Below are positions 9,399-18,422 of a stretch of 64,000 nucleotides of DNA, piece after piece. The stretch spans positions 1 through 64,000 of the forward strand of contig NZ_JMPP01000021.1 of the NCBI RefSeq assembly GCF_000735435.1, in the 5' to 3' direction. The position numbers and the translations under genes are program-made. How positions within the stretch are numbered: position 1 is the stretch's first letter; every line of letters starts with the position of its first letter. The DNA is from Klebsiella planticola ATCC 33531. GTDB lineage: Bacteria; Pseudomonadota; Gammaproteobacteria; Enterobacterales; Enterobacteriaceae. The notes under the pieces were generated by a model, which saw only the letters and a list, made by a program, of their open reading frames with translations, made no database searches and was not told where the DNA came from.

Positions 9399-9417
9399 AT
9401 CACGATGTGAGTCATAT

Positions 9418-9440
9418 AAAGGCGCCCCGAAGGCGCCTTT
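9418..9440 (+). terminator. Terminator after the BON lipoprotein gene
   Basis: AAAGGCGCC (9418-9426) pairs with GGCGCCTTT (9432-9440) across a five-base loop, ending in a short T run. It is near-symmetric and could work in both directions. Confidence 0.85.
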
Positions 9441-9519
9441 ATTGCCTGAGGCGCTGGCCGCGACAACATGCGCCTTTTGCGATAAAGTAACGTTTTCTTA
9501 CCCGGTTTGTGAGAACACG

Positions 9520-10086
9520 ATGTACGAACGTTACGCAGGACTGATCTTTGATATGGATGGCACCATCCTTGATACCGAACCGACGCATCGTAAGGCGTGG
9601 CACGAGGTCCTGGGCCGATACGGAATGCGTTTCGACGAGCAGGCGATGGTCGCGCTCAATGGTTCTCCGACCTGGCGTATAGCCCAGGCGATTATCGAAC
9701 TGAATCACGCTGATTTAGATCCCCACCGCCTGGCGGAGGAAAAAACCGTGGCCGTGAAGGCCATGCTGCTGGATAGCGTGCGCCCCTTACCGCTGATAGA
9801 GGTGGTGAAGGCATGGCACGGGCGCCGTCCGATGTCGGTCGGTACCGGCAGCGAAAGCGCGGTAGCTGAGGCGCTGTTGGCGCACCTCGGCCTGCGTCAT
9901 TACTTTGCGGCGGTGATTGCCGCCGATCATGTCCAGAATCATAAACCCGCGCCCGATACCTTTCTGCTTTGCGCGGAGCGCATGGGTGTCGCGCCGGAAA
10001 CATGCGTCGTTTTTGAAGATGCTGATTTTGGTCTGCAGGCGGCGAAGCGTGCGGGGATGGATGCCGTGGACGTGCGCTTGTTGTGA
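9520..10086 (+). CDS. yqaB: Fructose-1-phosphate/6-phosphogluconate phosphatase YqaB
   Basis: A 188-residue HAD-superfamily hydrolase. Motif I is FDMDGTILDTEPTHRKAW near residues 10-27, motif II is the GTGSESA region, and motif IV is VVFEDADFG near residue 165. E. coli YqaB dephosphorylates fructose 1-phosphate and related sugar phosphates. ATG 9520 gives the E. coli length; the longer frame from 9442 passes through an untypical leader. The gene overlaps yqaA by four bases (GTGA), so the two are translationally coupled. Confidence 0.96.
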   Translation: MYERYAGLIFDMDGTILDTEPTHRKAWHEVLGRYGMRFDEQAMVALNGSPTWRIAQAIIELNHADLDPHRLAEEKTVAVKAMLLDSVRPLPLIEVVKAWHGRRPMSVGTGSESAVAEALLAHLGLRHYFAAVIAADHVQNHKPAPDTFLLCAERMGVAPETCVVFEDADFGLQAAKRAGMDAVDVRLL

Positions 10087-10511
10087 GCGACGCACTGTCG
10101 CTGATCTCGCTGTTTGCCAGTAGTTTTTTGAGCGCCACCTTACTTCCCGGCAATTCGGAAGTTGTGCTGGTTGCTATGCTACTTACGGGGGCAAGCCAAC
10201 CGTGGGCCCTGGTATTAATAGCAACAATCGGCAATAGCCTTGGAGGGGTAACTAACGTTATTCTGGGGCGCCTGTTTCCGCTGCGCAAAACATCGCGCTG
10301 GCAGGAAAAAGCAACCGGCTGGTTAAAGCGCTACGGCGCGGTCACATTATTATTAAGCTGGGCGCCGGTTATCGGCGATTTACTGTGTCTGCTGGCGGGA
10401 TGGATGCGCATCTCCTGGGGGCCGGTACTTTTTTTCTTATGCCTTGGCAAAGCGTTACGCTATATCGTCATTGCGGTGGTAACGCTTCAGGGCATGACGT
10501 GGTGGCACTAA
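10083..10511 (+). CDS. yqaA: Inner membrane protein YqaA (DedA/SNARE-associated family)
   Basis: A 142-residue membrane protein matching E. coli YqaA from MSDALSLISLFASSFLSAT onward, with about four membrane segments and the family stretch GNSLGGVTNVILGR. It starts with GTG at 10083, inside the yqaB stop. The family is linked to lipid scrambling or membrane homeostasis, but this member has no established function. It is the last gene of the yqaBA pair. Confidence 0.95.
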   Translation: MSDALSLISLFASSFLSATLLPGNSEVVLVAMLLTGASQPWALVLIATIGNSLGGVTNVILGRLFPLRKTSRWQEKATGWLKRYGAVTLLLSWAPVIGDLLCLLAGWMRISWGPVLFFLCLGKALRYIVIAVVTLQGMTWWH

Positions 10512-10709
10512 TTGTGGAACTAAGACTATCCCGGCAGGCCGTGTTAGCGGTTATTTTGCACCTGGGCTGTGCCCGAAATCCGCACGTACTGCCAGTGCGC
10601 TCCGGTTTTCGTGCGCGGAACCGGCAACAGTAACGTCTTCTGGGATAACCTGTATGGTCACCATTACAATTATGCTTATTCAAACGATTTCGACAGGCGG
10701 GAGGTCAAA

Positions 10710-12266
10710 TTGATCCCGGATGTATCACAGGCGCTGGCCTGGCTGGAAAAAAATCCACAGGCTCTTCAGGGTATCCAACGTGGTCTTGAGCGTGAAACGC
10801 TGCGCGTCAATGCCGATGGTTCACTGGCGACGACCGGTCACCCTCAGGCCCTTGGCTCGGCGCTGACCCATAAATGGATTACTACCGACTTTGCTGAAGC
10901 GCTGCTGGAGTTTATTACGCCGGTTGATGGCGACATTCAGCATATGCTCACCATTATGCGCGATGTTCATCGCTATACCGCTCGCCAGCTGGGCGATGAG
11001 CGGATGTGGCCACTGAGCATGCCTTGCTACATTGCTCCTGGTCAGGACATCGAACTGGCGCAGTATGGCACCTCGAATATTGGCCGTCTGAAAACGCTGT
11101 ACCGCGAGGGGTTGAAGAACCGCTATGGCGCGCTGATGCAAACTATCTCCGGCGTGCACTATAACTTCTCGCTGCCGATGGCTTTCTGGCAGGCGAAGTG
11201 CGGCGTTGACGATGCGGAGAGCGGCAAAGAGGCGATTTCCGCCGGCTATTTCCGTTCAATTCGTAACTATTACCGCTTTGGCTGGGTGATCCCATACCTG
11301 TTCGGCGCCTCCCCGGCCATCTGCTCTTCGTTCCTGCAGGGCAAACCGACGACGCTGCCGTTTGAGAAAGCGGAAAATGGCATGTACTACCTGCCTTATG
11401 CGACCTCGCTGCGCCTGAGCGATCTGGGTTATACCAATAAGTCGCAAAGCAATCTCGGGATTACGTTTAACGATCTCCACGAGTATGTGGCAGGATTGAA
11501 GCGGGCGATTAAAACGCCGTCGGAAGAGTATGCCCGGATTGGCCTCGAGAAAGACGGCAAGCATCTGCAAATCAACAGCAATATTCTGCAGATTGAGAAC
11601 GAACTCTACGCGCCAATTCGGCCGAAGCGTGTGACCCGCAGCGGTGAGACCCCTTCCGATGCGCTGCTGCGCGGCGGTATTGAATATATCGAAGTCCGCT
11701 CGCTGGATATCAACCCGTTCTCGCCGATTGGCGTTGACGAGCAGCAGGTGCGTTTCCTCGACCTGTTTATGGTCTGGTGCGTGCTGGCCGATGCGCCGGA
11801 AATGAGCAGCGATGAGCTGCTGTGCACGCGCACCAACTGGAATCGCGTGATTCTGGAAGGCCGTAAGCCGGGCCTGACGCTGGGTATCGGCTGCGAAAGC
11901 GCGCAGTTCCCGCTGGCTAAAGTGGGTAAAGATCTGTTCCGTGATTTGCGTCGCGTGGCGCAGACGTTAGATAGCATCCACGGTGGCGAAGCCTACCAGC
12001 AGGTGTGTGACGAGCTGGTTGCCAGCTTCGACGATCCGGAATTAACTTTCTCAGCCCGCATTCTGCGTTCTATGCTTGAAGAAGGGATTGGCGGCACCGG
12101 TAGGGAGCTGGCCGATCAATATCGTACGATGCTGCGGGAAGAGCCGCTGGAAATTTTACGTGAAGACGATTTTATCGCTGAACGTGAAGCTTCAGTGAAG
12201 CGCCAGCAGAAGGTGGAAGCGGAAGATAGCGAGCCGTTTGAAGCCCTGTTAGCAAGACACGCGTAG
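10710..12266 (+). CDS. gshA: Glutamate--cysteine ligase
   Basis: GshA makes gamma-glutamylcysteine, the first and limiting step of glutathione synthesis. The 518-residue protein matches E. coli GshA throughout ([20 protein letters not shown] at the start, [11 protein letters not shown] near 150, [20 protein letters not shown] near 310). The start is the rare codon TTG at 10710, as in E. coli, behind GGGAGGT at 10698-10704; the upstream frame from 10569 is not homologous. The weak start codon probably limits expression. The 3' side meets the MicA terminator. Confidence 0.97.
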   Translation: MIPDVSQALAWLEKNPQALQGIQRGLERETLRVNADGSLATTGHPQALGSALTHKWITTDFAEALLEFITPVDGDIQHMLTIMRDVHRYTARQLGDERMWPLSMPCYIAPGQDIELAQYGTSNIGRLKTLYREGLKNRYGALMQTISGVHYNFSLPMAFWQAKCGVDDAESGKEAISAGYFRSIRNYYRFGWVIPYLFGASPAICSSFLQGKPTTLPFEKAENGMYYLPYATSLRLSDLGYTNKSQSNLGITFNDLHEYVAGLKRAIKTPSEEYARIGLEKDGKHLQINSNILQIENELYAPIRPKRVTRSGETPSDALLRGGIEYIEVRSLDINPFSPIGVDEQQVRFLDLFMVWCVLADAPEMSSDELLCTRTNWNRVILEGRKPGLTLGIGCESAQFPLAKVGKDLFRDLRRVAQTLDSIHGGEAYQQVCDELVASFDDPELTFSARILRSMLEEGIGGTGRELADQYRTMLREEPLEILREDDFIAEREASVKRQQKVEAEDSEPFEALLARHA

Positions 12267-12284
12267 CAAAAAGCGGTACAAAAG

Positions 12285-12359
12285 AAAAAGGCCACATCAA
12301 TGTGGCCAAACTTTCATCTCTGATTCAGGGATGATGATGATAATAAATGCGCGTCTTTC
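12285..12359 (-). ncRNA. micA: MicA small RNA
   Basis: Read on the minus strand the RNA starts GAAAGACGCGCATTT and continues through TCATCATCCCTGAATCAGAG, close to E. coli MicA, and ends in the hairpin GGCCACAT-TGA-TGTGGCC followed by TTTTT. MicA is an Hfq-dependent sRNA that represses ompA and other porin mRNAs through its 5' end. It lies between gshA and luxS, transcribed divergently from luxS, as in E. coli. The stretch ATCATCATC has one more repeat than the E. coli version as remembered. Confidence 0.95.
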
Positions 12360-12365
12360 ATATAC

Positions 12366-12392
12366 TCAGACTCGCGGGTGTAAGAAGAGTTC
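12366..12392 (-). promoter_or_regulatory. sigmaE-type promoter of micA
   Basis: On the minus strand GAACTC (complement of 12387-12392) and TCTGA (complement of 12366-12370) are 16 bases apart, resembling the RpoE consensus GGAACTT and TCTGA. The -10 element ends seven bases before the MicA 5' end. Envelope-stress control of MicA is established in E. coli. Confidence 0.85.
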
Positions 12393-12429
12393 ATTTTATT
12401 TTAAAAAAAATCACTATCGGAGGTGAAGA

Positions 12430-12945
12430 ATGCCGTTGTTAGATAGTTTCACAGTCGACCATACCCGCATGGAAGCACCGGCGGTGCGCGTTGCGAAGAA
12501 AATGAACACGCCGCACGGCGATGAAATTACCGTTTTCGATCTGCGTTTTTGCGTACCAAACCAGGAAGTGATGCCGGAAAGAGGGATCCATACTCTTGAG
12601 CACCTGTTCGCGGGCTTTATGCGCGACCACCTGAACGGCAATGGTGTGGAAATTATCGACATCTCTCCGATGGGCTGCCGTACGGGCTTCTATATGAGCC
12701 TGATTGGTACGCCGGATGAGCAGCGCGTAGCCGACGCCTGGAAAGCGGCGATGGCCGATGTGCTGAAAGTGAAAGATCAGAAGCAGATCCCGGAACTGAA
12801 CGTCTACCAGTGCGGTACCTATACCATGCACTCGCTGGAAGAAGCTCAGGAGATCGCACGCCATATCATCGAGCGCGATGTGCGCATCAACAGCAACGAT
12901 GAGCTGGCCCTGCCGAAAGAAACCCTGCAAGAACTGCACATTTAG
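12430..12945 (+). CDS. luxS: S-ribosylhomocysteine lyase LuxS
   Basis: LuxS cleaves S-ribosylhomocysteine to homocysteine and DPD, the precursor of autoinducer-2. The 171-residue protein carries the metal ligands His54 and His58 in HTLEHLFAG and Cys128 in VYQCGTY, and the catalytic Cys84 in GCRTGFYMS. The ribosome site is CGGAGG. It is its own transcription unit, ending in the hairpin at 12957. Confidence 0.98.
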   Translation: MPLLDSFTVDHTRMEAPAVRVAKKMNTPHGDEITVFDLRFCVPNQEVMPERGIHTLEHLFAGFMRDHLNGNGVEIIDISPMGCRTGFYMSLIGTPDEQRVADAWKAAMADVLKVKDQKQIPELNVYQCGTYTMHSLEEAQEIARHIIERDVRINSNDELALPKETLQELHI

Positions 12946-12956
12946 TTCTGCTTGTC

Positions 12957-12979
12957 GGTCCGGCGATTTCCGCCGGGCC
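12957..12979 (+). terminator. luxS terminator
   Basis: GGTCCGGCG (12957-12965) pairs with CGCCGGGCC (12971-12979) with one G-T mismatch pair and a five-base loop. The tail GCTCTTCCT is poor in T. Confidence 0.65.
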
Positions 12980-12996
12980 GCTCTTCCTGCGCCGCT

Positions 12997-13764
12997 ATGT
13001 CGACGACCTTAACCTTCTCGTTTCAATACCGCGCCCTGGTGCCGTTTGCCCATGATTACGCTCACGGTGATAGCGAACCGTGGCATCAGCATGACTGCGC
13101 CCAGCTGCTGCATATCCTCAGCGGCGTGGTGCGGGTTGATACGCCGGTGGGCTACTGGGTCGTCCCGCCCGGACGCGGCGTCTGGCTGCCGGCAGGTACG
13201 CCCCACGCGCTGCGTATCACCGGGCAGGTCGCGGCCCGCACGCTGTTTATCGATCCGCTCGCCCGGGCCGATCTACCGTCCTCGTGCCAGATCGTGCAGA
13301 TCACGCCGCTGCTGCGTGAGCTGATCGTCTCCTCGCTGGCTCTGGCGGAGCGCTATGAACCCGGCAGTCGCGACGAGCGCATTTATGAACTCATTCTCGA
13401 TGAGATTCGCGGTATGACGGTGCTGCCGTTTGGCCTGCTGGAGCCCCGGAGCGAGGCGCTGCGCCGTTTATGTCACAAGGTGCGGGAAATGCCAGGGGAA
13501 GTCTGGAGCAGCCAGCAGGCGGCGAAAGAGAGCAATATGAGCGAACGCACGCTCAACCGTCATTTCCAGCAGCAGACCACGCTCACCTGGAGTGAATGGG
13601 TGCGCCGGGCGAAGCTGATGGAAGCGCTGGTTCGCCTGGCGCAGGGACAATCGGTGCTGCGGGTGGCGCTGGATTTGGGCTATGGCAGCCATAGCGCTTT
13701 CAGCGCGATGTTTCGTCGGGTGATGGGCGTCGCCCCCAGCGATTACTTCCGTCCGCCGGCTTGA
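12997..13764 (+). CDS. AraC-family transcriptional regulator (cupin sensor)
   Basis: A 255-residue regulator with an N-terminal cupin (WHQHDCAQLLHILSGVVRV, residues about 28-46; VVPPGRGVWLPAGTPH near 56) and a C-terminal double helix-turn-helix (SNMSERTLNRHFQQQTTLTWSEWVRRAKLMEAL, then VALDLGYGSHSAFSAMFRRVMGVAPSDYF). The frame opens at TTG 12952, inside the luxS terminator, so ATG 12997 is preferred although its ribosome site is weak. The 3' end overlaps the oppositely directed leuA-like gene by 22 bases. The phased repeats in front of that gene make it the likely target; the inducer is unknown. Confidence 0.9.
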   Translation: MSTTLTFSFQYRALVPFAHDYAHGDSEPWHQHDCAQLLHILSGVVRVDTPVGYWVVPPGRGVWLPAGTPHALRITGQVAARTLFIDPLARADLPSSCQIVQITPLLRELIVSSLALAERYEPGSRDERIYELILDEIRGMTVLPFGLLEPRSEALRRLCHKVREMPGEVWSSQQAAKESNMSERTLNRHFQQQTTLTWSEWVRRAKLMEALVRLAQGQSVLRVALDLGYGSHSAFSAMFRRVMGVAPSDYFRPPA

Positions 13765-15419
13765 GCATCTGCGCCGACCGCATGACACAGCGCCTGCAAT
13801 GAGGCGCGCGCCACATCATTATCGATTCCAACGCCCCAGCGGCTGTCGCCATTGGGGAAAATACAGCGAATATAGGCCACTGAGCGGCTGTCGCTGCGTT
13901 CACCGAGCGTATGCTCGTGATAGTCCTTAATGACGAACGCTTGCTTCAGCAGCGCGCTGAGGCCGCTGGCGGCCGCGGAGAGCAGGCCATTACCGTGAGC
14001 CTGAAGACGACGCGTCTCACCGTTGACCCGTAGCGTCCCCTGCAACGCAAGCTGGCCGTCCTGTCGGCTGTCGGTTTTATACTCCAGCAGCGCCAGCGGC
14101 GGTTGCGCAACCAGCCCGTAACGGGAACGGAACAGCTGCCAGAGGGCATTCTGCGTCATCTCTTTGCCATGTGTATCGGTCTCTCGCTGAACGTGCAGGC
14201 TGAAATCTTGCTGCAGCGCGCGGGGCAGCTTCAGTCCGTGATTCTGTTCGATTAACCAGGCGCTGCCGCTCTTACCGGACTGGCTGTTGACGCGGATAAC
14301 CGCTTCATAGCTACAGCCGATGTCCTGCGGGTCGACGGGCAGGTAGGGCATCTCCCAGCGATCGCCGGGCTGACGGGCATCGAATCCCTTCTTAATGGCA
14401 TCCTGATGAGAACCGGAAAAGGCGGTGTAGGCGAGGCTGCCGGCCCACGGATGGCGCGGGTGAACCGGCAGCTGATTGCAATTCTCCACCACTTCGACTA
14501 CCCGTTTCATCTCCGGGAAGCTGAGCCGCGGCGTAATCCCCTGGCTGTAGAGATTCATGGCCAGGGTGACCAGACAGACGTTGCCGGTACGCTCGCCGTT
14601 ACCGAACAGACAGCCTTCTACGCGGTCGGCGCCGGCCATCACCGCCAGCTCCGCGCTGGCAACGCCGGTCCCCCGGTCATTATGCGGATGAACGCTAATG
14701 CAGACATCGGCCCGGCGGGAGAAATGGCGGCAGAAAAACTCAATCTGGTCAGCGTAAACGTTCGGGGTACTGACCTCGACGGTGGCGGGCAGGTTGATAA
14801 TCATCGGTCGTTGTGCGCAGGGCTGCCAGATATCCGCTACCGCCTCGCAGATAGCCAGGGCAAATTCCGGCTCGGTAAAGCAGAAGGTTTCCGGGGAGTA
14901 TTCATACTGCCAGCGGGTCTGCGGCTGCTCTTCGCACTGCTGGCGAATCAAGCGAGTGGCGCGGGTGGCCAGCTCAATGACCTGTGATTTATCCATCCCG
15001 AAAACCAGCTTGCGGAACAGCGGAGCGGTGGCGTTGTACAGATGGACGGTGGCGCAATCGGCGCCGCGCAGCGATTCAAAGGTCCGCAGGATAAGATCTT
15101 CTCGCGCCTGGGTCAGCACCTGGATGGTGACATCTTCTGGAATGCGCCGTTCCTCAATCAGCTGACGGACGAAGTTGAAGTCGGTCTGCGATGCCGAGGG
15201 GAAGGCGACTTCAATCTCTTTAAATCCGCACTCCAGCAGCAGCTCCCAAAACTGCAGCTTACGTGCGCTGTCCATCGGTTCGGCTAGCGCCTGATTGCCG
15301 TCGCGCAGGTCGGTAGAGAGCCAGCGCGGTGCGTGGGTTATCGGGTTATCCGGCCAGCGGCGGTCGGGCAGGGAAATGGGCGGCCAGGGGCGATATTTTT
15401 CACCGGGATTTGTCAGCAT
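13743..15419 (-). CDS. 2-isopropylmalate synthase, long form (LeuA paralogue)
   Basis: A 558-residue protein of the alpha-IPM synthase family, which condenses 2-oxoisovalerate with acetyl-CoA. The TIM-barrel part has WLSTDLRDGNQAL near residue 35, PASQTDF-like ligand strands, and the HPHNDRGTGVA metal site near 240. A C-terminal regulatory LeuA dimer domain follows (about 430-555). The form with N-terminal MLTNPGEKYRPWPPI is that of actinobacterial type LeuA, distinct from the leuABCD enzyme of enterobacteria. ATG 15419 follows AAGGAGAGAA; the frame upstream to 15479 is unlikely. No leuBCD partner is nearby, so its product may feed the normal pathway or another 2-oxoacid elongation. Confidence 0.92.
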   Translation of the reverse strand: MLTNPGEKYRPWPPISLPDRRWPDNPITHAPRWLSTDLRDGNQALAEPMDSARKLQFWELLLECGFKEIEVAFPSASQTDFNFVRQLIEERRIPEDVTIQVLTQAREDLILRTFESLRGADCATVHLYNATAPLFRKLVFGMDKSQVIELATRATRLIRQQCEEQPQTRWQYEYSPETFCFTEPEFALAICEAVADIWQPCAQRPMIINLPATVEVSTPNVYADQIEFFCRHFSRRADVCISVHPHNDRGTGVASAELAVMAGADRVEGCLFGNGERTGNVCLVTLAMNLYSQGITPRLSFPEMKRVVEVVENCNQLPVHPRHPWAGSLAYTAFSGSHQDAIKKGFDARQPGDRWEMPYLPVDPQDIGCSYEAVIRVNSQSGKSGSAWLIEQNHGLKLPRALQQDFSLHVQRETDTHGKEMTQNALWQLFRSRYGLVAQPPLALLEYKTDSRQDGQLALQGTLRVNGETRRLQAHGNGLLSAAASGLSALLKQAFVIKDYHEHTLGERSDSRSVAYIRCIFPNGDSRWGVGIDNDVARASLQALCHAVGADAQAGGRK

Positions 15420-15478
15420 AGTTCTCTCCTTGTGTCGGATCTTTATCCTGCCGAAGCGCAGAGCGGGCTGCTTTAGCA

Positions 15479-15508
15479 AACTGGACAGAAACTAGCGAGA
15501 ACTGGACA
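15479..15508 (-). promoter_or_regulatory. Candidate AraC-type operator, two direct repeats 21 bp apart
   Basis: AACTGGACA occurs at 15479-15487 and 15500-15508 (TGTCCAGTT on the minus strand), start to start exactly 21 bases, two helical turns. It lies 60-90 bases upstream of the leuA-like start. Same-face half-site pairs are typical of AraC-family activators; the adjacent regulator at 12997 is the natural candidate. Confidence 0.6.
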
Positions 15509-15530
15509 AGGTTGGCGTAGAACCGGCAAT

Positions 15531-15554
15531 AAAAAAGGGATCCGCAGATCCCTT
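15531..15554 (-). terminator. emrB terminator
   Basis: Minus strand: AAGGGATC-TGCG-GATCCCTT followed by TTTTATTG, just after the emrB stop at 15566. A good intrinsic terminator separating emrRAB from the leuA-like promoter. Confidence 0.88.
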
Positions 15555-15565
15555 CAGGTCAAACC

Positions 15566-17104
15566 TTAGTGCGCGCCGCCGCCGCCGCCCCCGGCGCTAA
15601 ACGGCGGTCTGGCAAACCACACCAGCCCCAGCAGAAGGATAAATATCGCCGCCGAGAACCAGAAAATTTCGTTGGCGGAGATAATCAGCCCCTGGTTAGT
15701 TATCTGCTGCGCTATCCAGCCGGACGCCTGCTGTTGAGTCATCCCTAATCCCTGCAGCTGGTCATACATCTGCTGGGCGTTGGGATTATAGGGCGTCACC
15801 GACTCGGTGAGCTGCGCATGGTGCAGCGCCTCGCGGTTAGTCCACATGGTGGTGGTAATCGAGGTGCCTATTGACCCTGCCAGCGTACGGGTGAAGTTCG
15901 ACAGGCTTGATGCCGCCGCCAGCCGTTCCGGCGGCAGGCCGGACAGGGTGATGGTGGTCAGCGGCATAAAGAAGCAGGCCACCGCAAAGCCCTGGATAAA
16001 CTGCGGCCACGCCGAGGCGCCGAAGTCCATGCCAGGCTCGAAGGTCCAGGCGCGCCAGTAGAAGCACACTGCGTACATGATGAAGCTGAAGGTCACCAGC
16101 CGGCGCATATCGAGCTTATGGGCAAAGCGACCGATAATCGGCGACAGGATCACCGGAATAACCCCCACCGGCGCGGAAGCCAGACCGGCCCAGGTGGCGG
16201 TATAGCCGTAGACCTCCTGCAGCAGCTGCGGCAGCAGCACGATAGCGCCGAAGTAGAGCATATAGGCGAGGCTGATACACAGGCAGCCAATGGTGAAGTT
16301 TCGCGACTTAAAGAGCGAGAGGTCGACGATGGGGTTGTCGTCGGTCAGCTCCCAGACGATCAGGAAACTGATGGCGATCACCGCCACGATTGTCAGCACG
16401 ATAATCTCGTTGGAGGCGAACCAGTCCAGCTCTTTACCGCGGTCAAGCATCACCTGCAGGCTGCCGATACCGATCACCAACAGCGCCAGGCCAACGCCGT
16501 CAATCCGCCGCTGTTCGGTACGGGTTTCGCGGCTGCGCAGGGTTTGCAGCGTCATCACCACGACCGCAATGCCGATCGGCACGTTGATGAAGAAGATCCA
16601 GCCCCAGTGGTAGTTATCGCTGATATAGCCGCCGAGAATAGGGCCACAAATCGGCGCGACGATCACCGTCATCGACCACAGCGCCAGCGCGATAGAGCGT
16701 TTGGCCGGCGGATAGTTGCTGAGCAGCAGACTTTGCGACAGCGGGATCAGCGGACCGGCGACGATCCCCTGAATCACGCGGAAGAAAATCAGCATCGTCA
16801 GGCTGTTGGACATCCCACAGGCCCAGGAGGCGATGGCGAACGCCACCGTCGACCACAGGAACAGCTTCACTTCCCCGACGCGTTTTGCCAGCCAGCCGGT
16901 GATCGGAATTGAGATGGCATTCGCCACCCCGAAGGAGGTGATAACCCAGGTCCCCTGGCTCAACGATGAGCCAAGGTTCCCGGCAATGGTCGGAATGGCC
17001 ACGTTGGCGATAGTGGAGTCCAGCACCTGCATGAAGGTCGCAAGCGACAGCGCAATGGTCATGATGACCAGCTGCGCGCCTTCCAGCGGTTTTTGCTGTT
17101 GCAT
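15566..17104 (-). CDS. emrB: Multidrug efflux MFS permease EmrB
   Basis: A 512-residue, 14-segment drug:H+ antiporter (DHA2) of the inner membrane. With EmrA and TolC it exports hydrophobic agents such as CCCP and nalidixic acid. Family motifs are LDSTIANVAIPTIAG in helix 1, WVITSFGVANAISIPITGWLAKRVGE, and the motif C-like GPILGGYISDNYHWGWIFFINVPIG. The C-terminus GGGGGGGAH is unusually glycine-rich compared with E. coli. ATG 17104 (MQQQKPLEG) matches E. coli; three more codons are open upstream. It follows emrA by 15 bases. Confidence 0.97.
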   Translation of the reverse strand: MQQQKPLEGAQLVIMTIALSLATFMQVLDSTIANVAIPTIAGNLGSSLSQGTWVITSFGVANAISIPITGWLAKRVGEVKLFLWSTVAFAIASWACGMSNSLTMLIFFRVIQGIVAGPLIPLSQSLLLSNYPPAKRSIALALWSMTVIVAPICGPILGGYISDNYHWGWIFFINVPIGIAVVVMTLQTLRSRETRTEQRRIDGVGLALLVIGIGSLQVMLDRGKELDWFASNEIIVLTIVAVIAISFLIVWELTDDNPIVDLSLFKSRNFTIGCLCISLAYMLYFGAIVLLPQLLQEVYGYTATWAGLASAPVGVIPVILSPIIGRFAHKLDMRRLVTFSFIMYAVCFYWRAWTFEPGMDFGASAWPQFIQGFAVACFFMPLTTITLSGLPPERLAAASSLSNFTRTLAGSIGTSITTTMWTNREALHHAQLTESVTPYNPNAQQMYDQLQGLGMTQQQASGWIAQQITNQGLIISANEIFWFSAAIFILLLGLVWFARPPFSAGGGGGGAH

Positions 17105-17119
17105 TACGCTCACTCCGAA

Positions 17120-18292
17120 TTATCCCGCGTTAGCCTGGATGATACCGTCGATCAGTTTGTTCACCGGCTCAAGGGCGATTTCACGGGCATTGCTTTCATA
17201 AACCGGAGATTTGCGCGTCTGGTTAGCCAGCATTTCGCCGTCGCGGTTGGTGGTGTTCACCTCAACCAGCGTTGAAAGCCCAATACGCAGCGGATGTTCA
17301 GCCAGCTGTTTGGCATCGAGCTCAATACGTACCGGCAGACGCTGGACCACTTTGATCCAGTTACCGGTGGCATTTTGTGCCGGCAGCAGTGAGAACGCGC
17401 TGCCGGTCCCCATATCCAGCCCGACGACCTTGCCGGTGTACTTCACATCATCGCCGTAAATATCACTGATGACGGTCGCTTCCTGGCCGATGCGCATATG
17501 CGCCAGCTGGGTCTCTTTAAAGTTGGCGTCGATCCACAGATTGGTGGCCGGCACCACCGCCATCAGCGGCGTGGTCGGGCTAATCTGGGCGCCGGGCTGC
17601 ACGGCACGACGGGAAACGTAGCCGCTAATCGGGCTGACGATTTGCGTACGCTGCAGCGCAAGCCAGGCGTTACGGACATCCGTCGCCGCCTGCAGAACCG
17701 CCGGCTGTTGCTCCAGGCGGGTATTCAGCACGATAGCCTGGTTGGCGTTGAATTGCTGGATGGCGACATCCAGCTCGGCCTGGGCGCTGGCGACGGTATC
17801 ACGAGCGTGCTGCAGCTCTTCGCGGCCAATCAGGTTGGCGGCGCCCAGCGGGATACGACGGTTGAGGTCGGTCTGTGCCTGAGAGAGCGCGGTTTTCTTG
17901 ACGTCGATATTCGCCTGCAGCTGTTTGCTGTTGATCATCTGCTGACGCGTCTGGCGAACGCTGGCGGCCAGTTGGGTTTTCGCTTTTTCAAATGCCTGCT
18001 GGGCATCGGTCTGGTCAAGAGTGACCAGCGGATCGCCTTGCTGCACGAAATCGGTGTTGTCGGCCCAGACTTTCGTCACGCTGCCGGACACCTGCGCCAT
18101 GATTTGCACCTGGTTCCCTGCCACGTAAGCGTCATCGGTTTCTTCATAATGACGCAGTACCAAAAACCAATAAATTCCGTATGCCACGGCAATAATAATA
18201 AAGAGCAATGTCAGTAGCAGAAGGGCGCCTTTGCGTTTGCCCTTCTTGCTGTCCGGTTGCTGCGGGGTTTGGCTCTCCGCATTTGCGCTCAT
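17120..18292 (-). CDS. emrA: Multidrug efflux periplasmic adaptor EmrA
   Basis: A 390-residue membrane-fusion protein linking EmrB to TolC. It has a short basic cytoplasmic N-terminus, one membrane anchor (LLLLTLLFIIIAVAYGIYWF, about residues 26-45), a biotinyl-lipoyl-like region (YVAGNQVQIMAQVSGSVTKV), a long coiled-coil hairpin (about 90-200) and a beta-barrel domain (SGYVSRRAVQPGAQISP). ATG 18292 gives the E. coli start MSANAE. It follows emrR after 130 bases that contain a strong hairpin. Confidence 0.97.
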   Translation of the reverse strand: MSANAESQTPQQPDSKKGKRKGALLLLTLLFIIIAVAYGIYWFLVLRHYEETDDAYVAGNQVQIMAQVSGSVTKVWADNTDFVQQGDPLVTLDQTDAQQAFEKAKTQLAASVRQTRQQMINSKQLQANIDVKKTALSQAQTDLNRRIPLGAANLIGREELQHARDTVASAQAELDVAIQQFNANQAIVLNTRLEQQPAVLQAATDVRNAWLALQRTQIVSPISGYVSRRAVQPGAQISPTTPLMAVVPATNLWIDANFKETQLAHMRIGQEATVISDIYGDDVKYTGKVVGLDMGTGSAFSLLPAQNATGNWIKVVQRLPVRIELDAKQLAEHPLRIGLSTLVEVNTTNRDGEMLANQTRKSPVYESNAREIALEPVNKLIDGIIQANAG

Positions 18293-18343
18293 GTTATTCT
18301 CCACGATCTTATTATTTCACATCGGCTGAGCCGACCTGTTTAT

Positions 18344-18378
18344 CAGACAGGCCAGCAGATGATCTGCTGGCCTGTCTG
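18344..18378. other. Perfect 16-bp inverted repeat between emrR and emrA
   Basis: CAGACAGGCCAGCAGA (18344-18359) pairs with TCTGCTGGCCTGTCTG (18363-18378) around TGA. On the minus strand (operon direction) no T run follows, so it acts at most as an attenuator or processing signal. On the plus strand TTTTTCC follows, so it would end a plus-strand transcript better. Confidence 0.8.
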
Positions 18379-18422
18379 TTTTTCCTTGTCAATCCAGAAA
18401 AAGTTTTGAGCAGTTCCCGCGC

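Noticed and set aside
12285-12310. gshA intrinsic terminator on the plus strand
   Set aside because: The hairpin is followed by AAACTTTC on the plus strand but by TTTTT on the minus strand, so it is the MicA terminator; any effect on gshA is secondary.
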